A stretch of DNA of 64,000 nt from Apostichopus japonicus (Eukaryota > Echinodermata > Holothuroidea > Aspidochirotida > Stichopodidae). Below the pieces are notes generated by a model. It had not been told where the DNA came from, did not search any database, and was given only the letters and a program-made list of their open reading frames with translations. This document shows positions 59,301-64,000 of this stretch, piece after piece. Location: contig NC_092573.1 of the NCBI RefSeq assembly GCF_037975245.1, positions 6,870,501 through 6,934,500 on the forward strand, read 5' to 3'. The position numbers were made by a program, and so were the translations under genes. Each line of letters starts with the position of its first letter. Position 1 is the stretch's first letter.

Positions 59301-62300
59301 GATAACATCAGCCGACACCCGTGAAACTAAAACTACACGTTTTGATTACACTCGTTTGATATTAAAGTGGTTTATAAGGAAATTACTAACACTTGGTGGA
59401 TGATATGAAATTGTTTTCTTTTTCACTTCAGGAAAACTTGGCCATGGTGACACAAATAGAGTTTATAAACCAAAAATTATAGAGGCTCTTCTTGGACTAT
59501 TTATTCGAAAAGTAGGTTGTGGTAACCAATCATCCTTGGCTCTTACTTCAACTGGTCAGGTAAGGAGACTTAGAACACCTTGTTTTATCCAAACTAATAC
59601 TCTGTTCATAAGGTATTTTAGATCTACAATGAAAGAGAGGCAAATAGGGTTTAATTTATGTAAAGGTCATCTACTATAAAATGATACCATGATTAATGTA
59701 AATTAATGTAAAATTTGAGTATTATCTTGTGTTTCTCTGCCACACAGAATGGTCATATGTACTGCACACTTTTCTCTATCTCTGTTACTGTACAATACTT
59801 GAGGGATAGTTCATAGCACTGTCAGTACTGATCATGTACAATGCTCTTTTTGTTAGGATAGGATTGATGAATCCTAGTGTTATGAAAGTCAAAGAAATTT
59901 AGTGTGCTGGAATCTCTTTTAAAGGAGGTGAAGTTAAATGTTCCCTTAACTATCGCAGAACATTATTTCTTTATATCTCACAGAAATAATTCATGGCATT
60001 GACATTGGCCCTTGTTTAAACCTTGGGTCTTTAAGGTTATTGGAACAGATAACTGTAACAGAAGAATATGAATCAGTCATTTGTTTTGATAAGAGAAGTT
60101 ATCCTTCCTTCTCTGAACAGTGTCATAGTCTGTGTACAGAATAAAAGCTTTTGACCTCTTCATTAAACCTAAAGTGGTAAGCTGTGATGCAAACTTAACT
60201 CATAAACAATATTTTGGTTAATTGGCTGTCAGGAGAAGTAAGATTTGCTATTGATTAGGACACTTGTAGTTGGTAACATCTAATAGGATCAAATCTCTGT
60301 GTTTCCTTTCATTCGTTACTTGTCATTTAGCCTTTGAAGAAGATCCTGCTAGGATCGAAACATCAGGCCAACTTACTTTTACACATTTTCCTTTCATTCA
60401 GTTTGATTAAAATGCTAATTACTTTTGTTTATATAACATAAGTTGGTTTATTATAATATCCCATTGATTACTTTCTTCCAGGTTTTTGCCTGGGGCCATG
60501 GAGCTTGCTTGGGTTGTGGTTCTGCCGAAACAACTGCCTTAAGACCACGCATCATTGAGGACCTGCAGTTCACCAGAGTGGTGGACATAGCTTGTGGTGA
60601 TAGCCATTGTATGGCATTAACTCATGGTAATTTTGATTGCACCTTTTAGCAGAAGGGGGTGGGAGAGGGACAGATTGTCTTGCATTAATGTTTGCACATT
60701 GAATACATCTTTATAGGAGGGTGCGGGAGGGGGTGGGGTTGGAGAGAGGAAGCCATTATCTGGAAATAACTCATGTTACCTTTAATAGCACTTTTTAGGA
60801 GGAGGGTTAGAGGCAGGAGTGGGATGGTAATGGGAAGTTCATTAATTACTTTAATCCAGTGACAACTGCATATTTATTGAAACATCTTAACTGACACATC
60901 ACTTAAATATGCAAAACTGTTACTATCATTAAGGGGTTTGTCTAATTAAAAAATTAATTATGAGAAATAATGTATAGGATTAGCATATTAATACCTTATT
61001 TGATGGAAAATCTAATGGGACTTGTTTGGAGATGCATTAAGATTGCAAAATTGTGTCTGTAAAGTTACTTGTATATGTATATAAATTTTTGTTCCTTCAG
61101 ATAATGAGGTCTGTGCTTGGGGCAACAATGCTATGGGTCAGTGTGGTCAAGGACATACCACTAGCCCTATAACACGACCTAAGAAGGTCATTGGCCTTGA
61201 AGGGGTCAACATTCACCAGATATCTGCAGGGACCTCCCACAGTGTTGCCTGGACAGCTTTGCCTTCAGATAGGTTAGAGATTTAGCAGTTTTTGCAGCTT
61301 GAAATATTTAAATGTCTAAAACTTATTTGAAACTTATAAAAATCCTTGTGTAGTCATCTCAAAGAAGATAAAAAAGTTTGTAGGGAGTTTAATATTTTTT
61401 CTTTGTGTCTTTTCTCTAGCATATACTTCTATGTAGACAATCTTACTGTTGTGTGAATGGTATGAGTGTGCAACATGACTATTTTGTAAAAATGTAAATG
61501 TGTAAAGTGACTGTTTAGAAATATTTGAATATGCAATAGGACAAATTACAAAACACCCAATCATCTCAGTTACGTTTAAGCATATATTCTGTAGAATGTG
61601 CAATTCCAGGAAGAAAAGAACACACTTCGTACTCAGTATATCCTTCACAAAGAAGGAAATTTCCTATGGATAAATCCTAGGGGGAGGGTGTGGATAATTG
61701 GGTGTACAAAAGGTTTGGAAAAGGGAATTCAGATATGCCTTGATAGATTTTTATGAAGATGTGAATAGGCAGTAGGACCATTTTTACAAAAGGATTTGGA
61801 ATGGAATTAGCATATGCATTAAAACCTTACACAAAGATGTGAATATGCAGTAGGACCATTTTAACAAAAGGATTTGGAATGGAATTTAGCATATGCATTA
61901 AAACAGTACACAAAGATGTGAATATGCAGTAGGACCATTTACAGAAGGATTGAAAAAGATGGAAGTTGAATATACATTACAACTTTTATACGAATATGTA
62001 ATTATGTCGTTTGACTGTTGATGAGTTACAATAAATTCCAATTTACATTGATTTATCAAAAATATTTACAAATGTTATAAAGCATGTCAAAAATCTTTGA
62101 AGAACATAATTTATAGAAAAAAAACCATGAATATTCTACTTTTTTCATTAGACAAGTTGTTGCGTGGCATCGCCCTTTCTGCGTAGCTCTGGAAGAGCAG
62201 ACATTTTACCATCTACACTCTTTTATCGAGAGATACTGTAATGGATTTGACCGGTCTACACCTCCACCACCATTTCCAAATGCTTGGTGAGTTCATGTTT

Positions 62301-62416
62301 TAATTGATTATGTTATCTCTCAATTGTGATCATTCTTACAAAAGAGAGACCATTCCATGATTATTCTTTTATTTTTATACATCATCATCGTCTTCCTTGT
62401 CATCATCATCATCATC

Positions 62417-62450
<34 letters not shown>

Positions 62451-63795
62451 TCATCATCATCATCATCATCAACATCAATCAACAACATCGTCATCAACAT
62501 CATCAACATCATCAACATCATCATCAACATCAACATCAACAACAGGACCCATCAAGGTGTCCTTGTTTAAGATATTTAAAAACAGTTGTCTTCAATTCTC
62601 TGCAAAGCACTACCCCCTATTCTCCACTTCGTCTATATTTCTATATTCAGTTACAGTAAATGATTATGATTAAAAGAACATTCATGTTATCTTCTCAGCT
62701 ATTTTCTTTTTTCATTTATTTTTAGGGAACATCAGCAGTTTGTTCTTCTTTGCCTAAAACTACTATGCACTCACTTTCACCTTACTCAAGCTGGTGGTCT
62801 TGCCAGTACTGTGTTAGGAAGCCAAGCACGTCCTTTGAGGCATTTGCTATTTCGACTTATAGATGCTAACACCCCACCCAATATTCAGAAGGTAATGTGC
62901 ATAGATTTATTTATTCTATTCAGTAATTGATTCATTTATTTGTTAATTGGTTTTAAACATTCATCCATCTCTGCCTATTTAGATCTGACTGGTGTGAATT
63001 CTGCACACCGTTGTTAGTTTATGCTAGCTGTGCAAAATCTGTGTAATGCTGTAAGTTGGTAAAGAATTGCTAACCTTATGCTACAATTGCAACTCTTTGT
63101 GAGTTTTTGTACTGTGACCCTCTGCAAAACCTGTTAGTTCTATGCTGATTAAAGCACCATTCATTCTCCCAATTAAGGATTGTGTTCTGTACTATGACGG
63201 TAGCACCAGGCATTCTCCCAACGAAAGATTGTGTTTCTATGCTATGACTGTAGCACCATACATTCTCCCAATGAAAGACTGTGTTTCTTAGCTATGACTG
63301 TAGCACCAGACAGTCTCCCAACAAAAGATTATGTTTCTGTGCTTTGACTGTAGCAACAGACATTCTCCCAACAAAAGATTGTGTTTTGTGCTATGACTGT
63401 AGCACCAGACATTCTCCCAACAAAAGGTTGTGTTTTGTGCTATGAATGTAGCACCAAATATTCTCTCAATGAATGATTGTTAGTTTTATGGTATGATTGC
63501 AACAATTGCTTAAAGCTGTGTTTTCCTATAAGGAATTGCTAGCTTTTATTGTGGTTGCAATGTCTATTTACTACTGTGGGGCTCAGCAAAGCAACTCCTT
63601 TGCAATGATTCAAAGCGTTCTATACACTGGGTTGGAGCTGATGTAATTTTTCTGTTGTTTTCAAACTAGGCGATCAGTGAAACATTATCAATTGGTGCTC
63701 CACTTCTCCTACCTCCTCTGAGAGAGAGGATGGAACTGTTGCATTCTCTTCTTCCTCAAGGACCAGACAGATGGGACAGCCTCTCAAAAGGACAG
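53409..63795 (+). CDS. HERC1: HERC1, giant HECT and RCC1-domain E3 ubiquitin ligase, N-terminal 886 residues, 12 exons, continues right
   Basis: HERC1 is a very large (~4,800-residue in vertebrates) cytosolic and Golgi-associated protein with two RCC1-like propellers, a SPRY domain, WD repeats and a C-terminal HECT ubiquitin ligase. Exons: 53409-54356, 54783-54878, 55229-55420, 56113-56280, 57431-57668, 58745-58888, 59432-59559, 60482-60626, 61101-61272, 62152-62286, 62726-62891, 63670-63795; all joins keep phase. The N-terminal block matches vertebrate HERC1 closely from LKWMDHLSASWVTEDW on (DALIEMGVRTGLSLLFALLR is nearly invariant). The first RCC1-like domain spans about residues 390-735 (VYVWGSNSSHQL, GKGSYGRLGLGDSNNQ, FSWGDGDYGKLGH, TWGEGDYGRLG, VWSFGGGDNGKLGHGD, FAWGHGACLGCGS, CAWGNNAMGQCGQG). 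After it comes LLPPLRERMELLHSLLPQGP. SPRY, the second RCC1-like domain and HECT lie beyond the window. Confidence 0.97.
54783..54878 (+). CDS. HERC1: HERC1 coding exon 2
   Basis: Residues 317-348, ending CPLYQGAVYLLEE, the counterpart of vertebrate 'LCSLYEAALCLFEEV'. Phase 0 at both ends. Confidence 0.9.
55229..55420 (+). CDS. HERC1: HERC1 coding exon 3 (start of first RCC1-like domain)
   Basis: Residues 349-412. KLASDYTRTCISPDE is followed by SENSDVYVWGSNSSHQL and LLQPKL. The next intron donor is CAACAG/GTAATA. Confidence 0.95.
56113..56280 (+). CDS. HERC1: HERC1 coding exon 4 (RCC1 blade)
   Basis: Residues 413-468. VEAGQYCTFMIGPDGTVRAC and GKGSYGRLGLGDSNNQ are almost the same as in vertebrates. 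The exon ends at SSSK before GTAAAA. Confidence 0.95.
57431..57668 (+). CDS. HERC1: HERC1 coding exon 5 (RCC1 blades)
   Basis: Residues 469-547 plus one base: GSDGHTLALTAEGQVFSWGD, YGKLGH, CVSTGYRHSACVTDEGQLF and TWGEGDYGRL. The one-base overhang plus GC from exon 6 restores the Gly of RLGHGD. Confidence 0.95.
58137..58618 (+). mobile_element. hAT-type short element, copy 2, in a HERC1 intron
   Basis: The ends CAGTGGTTCCCTAAC and GTTAGGGAAACCCTG are flanked by the perfect 8-bp duplication CCCTAAGG (58129-58136 and 58619-58626). It lies in the same orientation as the copy at 36191-36655, and most of the length aligns. Confidence 0.93.
58745..58888 (+). CDS. HERC1: HERC1 coding exon 6 (RCC1 blade)
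   Basis: The split Gly548, residues 549-595, and one base. NVPTLVKDVSCVGQVVCGSS and HTIAVSQDGRTVWSFGGGDN. The donor is G/GTAACG. The 482-bp hAT-type element lies 126 bp upstream in the intron. Confidence 0.95.
59432..59559 (+). CDS. HERC1: HERC1 coding exon 7 (RCC1 blade)
   Basis: The split Gly596 and residues 597-638: KLGHGDTNRVYKPKIIEALL, then CGNQSSLALTSTGQ. Ends in phase 0. Confidence 0.95.
60329..60395 (+). repeat. Dispersed repeat with GATCCTGCTAGGATC hairpin (left copy)
   Basis: GCCTTTGAAGAAGATCCTGC and TAGGATCGAAACATCAGGCC contain a perfect 6-bp stem (GATCCT/AGGATC) and an outer GCCT/AGGC pairing. An inverted copy lies at 63946-64000. Confidence 0.7.
60482..60626 (+). CDS. HERC1: HERC1 coding exon 8 (RCC1 blade)
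   Basis: Residues 639-686 plus one base: VFAWGHGACLGCGSAETTAL, RPRIIEDL and DIACGDSHCMALTH. The acceptor is TTTCTTCCAG. Confidence 0.95.
61101..61272 (+). CDS. HERC1: HERC1 coding exon 9 (last RCC1 blade)
   Basis: The split Asp687, residues 688-743, and two bases: NEVCAWGNNAMGQCGQGHTT, KKVIGLEGV and ISAGTSHSVAWTALP. The donor is AG/GTTAGA. Confidence 0.95.
61690..61960. repeat. ~75-bp degenerate tandem repeat, 3-4 copies
   Basis: Units share AAGATGTGAATATGCAGTAG, GACCATTTT, AAAAGGATTTGGAATGGAA and AGCATATGCATTAAAAC. They lie in the HERC1 intron between exons 9 and 10. Confidence 0.8.
62152..62286 (+). CDS. HERC1: HERC1 coding exon 10
   Basis: The split Arg744, residues 745-788, and two bases: QVVAWHRPFCVALEEQTFYH, SFIERYC and PPPPFPNA. 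It matches the segment straight after the first propeller of vertebrate HERC1. Confidence 0.93.
62380..62545. repeat. Trinucleotide microsatellite (TCA/TCG/ACA)n
   Basis: A long run of TCATCATCA, GTCGTCGTC and CATCAACATCAA triplets in the HERC1 intron between exons 10 and 11. Open frames here are Ile/Val- or His/Arg/Ser/Thr-rich by-products. Confidence 0.95.
62726..62891 (+). CDS. HERC1: HERC1 coding exon 11
   Basis: The split Trp789 and residues 790-844: EHQQFVLLCLKLLCTHFHLT, AGGLASTVLGSQARPLRHLL and FRLIDANTPPNIQK. The acceptor is TATTTTTAG. Confidence 0.93.
63140..63490. repeat. ~61-bp degenerate tandem repeat, about 6 copies
   Basis: Units share CTATGACTGTAGCACCAGAC, ATTCTCCCAACAAAAGATTG and TGTTT. 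They lie in the HERC1 intron between exons 11 and 12, ending about 180 bp before exon 12. Confidence 0.88.
63670..63795 (+). CDS. HERC1: HERC1 coding exon 12 (last visible)
   Basis: Residues 845-886: AISETLSIGAPLLLPPLRER, MELLHSLLPQGPDRWDSLSK and GQ. The donor is CAG/GTAATA; the next exon is outside the window. Confidence 0.95.
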
Positions 63796-63945
63796 GTAAT
63801 AAACAACAAGACCACTGACTACCTTAGGGTATCTGGTTGGGTTTATAGTTCCTCACCATCAAATATTCTCAAGCAGAGTACTTTTTGCATGGTTTATTGC
63901 ATTAATGACATGTTAAATCATGCAAAACACATCTTTTAATGTGTG

Positions 63946-64000
63946 TAAAAGTAGGTTGGCCTGACGTTTCGATCCTAGCAGGATCTTCTTCAAAGGCTAA
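63946..64000 (-). repeat. Dispersed repeat with GATCCTGCTAGGATC hairpin (right copy, cut by window end)
   Basis: The inverse of the 60.3-kb copy: TTTGAAGAAGATCCTGCTAG, GATCGAAACGTCAGGCCAAC, then TACTTTTACACA. It starts about 150 bp after HERC1 exon 12. Confidence 0.7.

Noticed and set aside
62326-62673. His/Arg/Ser/Thr-rich frame
   Set aside because: It is a trinucleotide microsatellite inside a HERC1 intron.

Overview
This window looks like nuclear DNA of an invertebrate deuterostome, most likely an echinoderm. That placement is inferred from gene content and the style of repeats; no marker proves the species. Genes are spread over many short exons with GT-AG introns, the background is AT-rich, and introns and intergenic DNA are full of minisatellites, tRNA-derived SINEs, short hAT-type elements and a Penelope-like retroelement. 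Nothing prokaryotic is present.

Layout. (1) About 1.1-20.1 kb, minus strand: the first twelve coding exons of a semaphorin (signal peptide plus most of the sema domain, 493 residues in frame). The gene runs off the left edge. A 21-bp minisatellite fills the visible start of its next intron. Its introns also hold a 17-19-bp minisatellite, a ~104-bp tandem array, a GTAC-rich array and SINE pieces. (2) About 20.4-28.9 kb: a repeat-rich stretch between genes, with a palindromic element, an AACGTT-rich foldback element, tRNA-derived SINEs and two stacks of nested elements. The deepest stack is a TIR element containing a Penelope-like element, which in turn holds two further insertions. (3) 31.1-38.6 kb, plus strand: a complete three-exon Golgi carbohydrate sulfotransferase (384 residues) with an upstream ORF whose stop overlaps the main start. 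(4) 40.0-41.7 kb: a hAT-type short element and an ~86-bp satellite of about 15 copies. (5) 46.1-49.2 kb, plus strand: a small three-exon gene with a good TATA box, predicted to encode 99 residues, which I do not recognise. (6) 53.4-63.8 kb, plus strand: the first twelve coding exons (886 residues) of HERC1, covering the N-terminal region and the first RCC1-like propeller; the gene continues past the right edge.

The genes do not form an operon or one pathway. The semaphorin acts outside the cell in signalling, the sulfotransferase modifies glycans in the Golgi, and HERC1 is a giant cytosolic/membrane-trafficking E3 ligase. All exon joins given were checked by hand for reading phase and splice dinucleotides; no transcript or database search was available.
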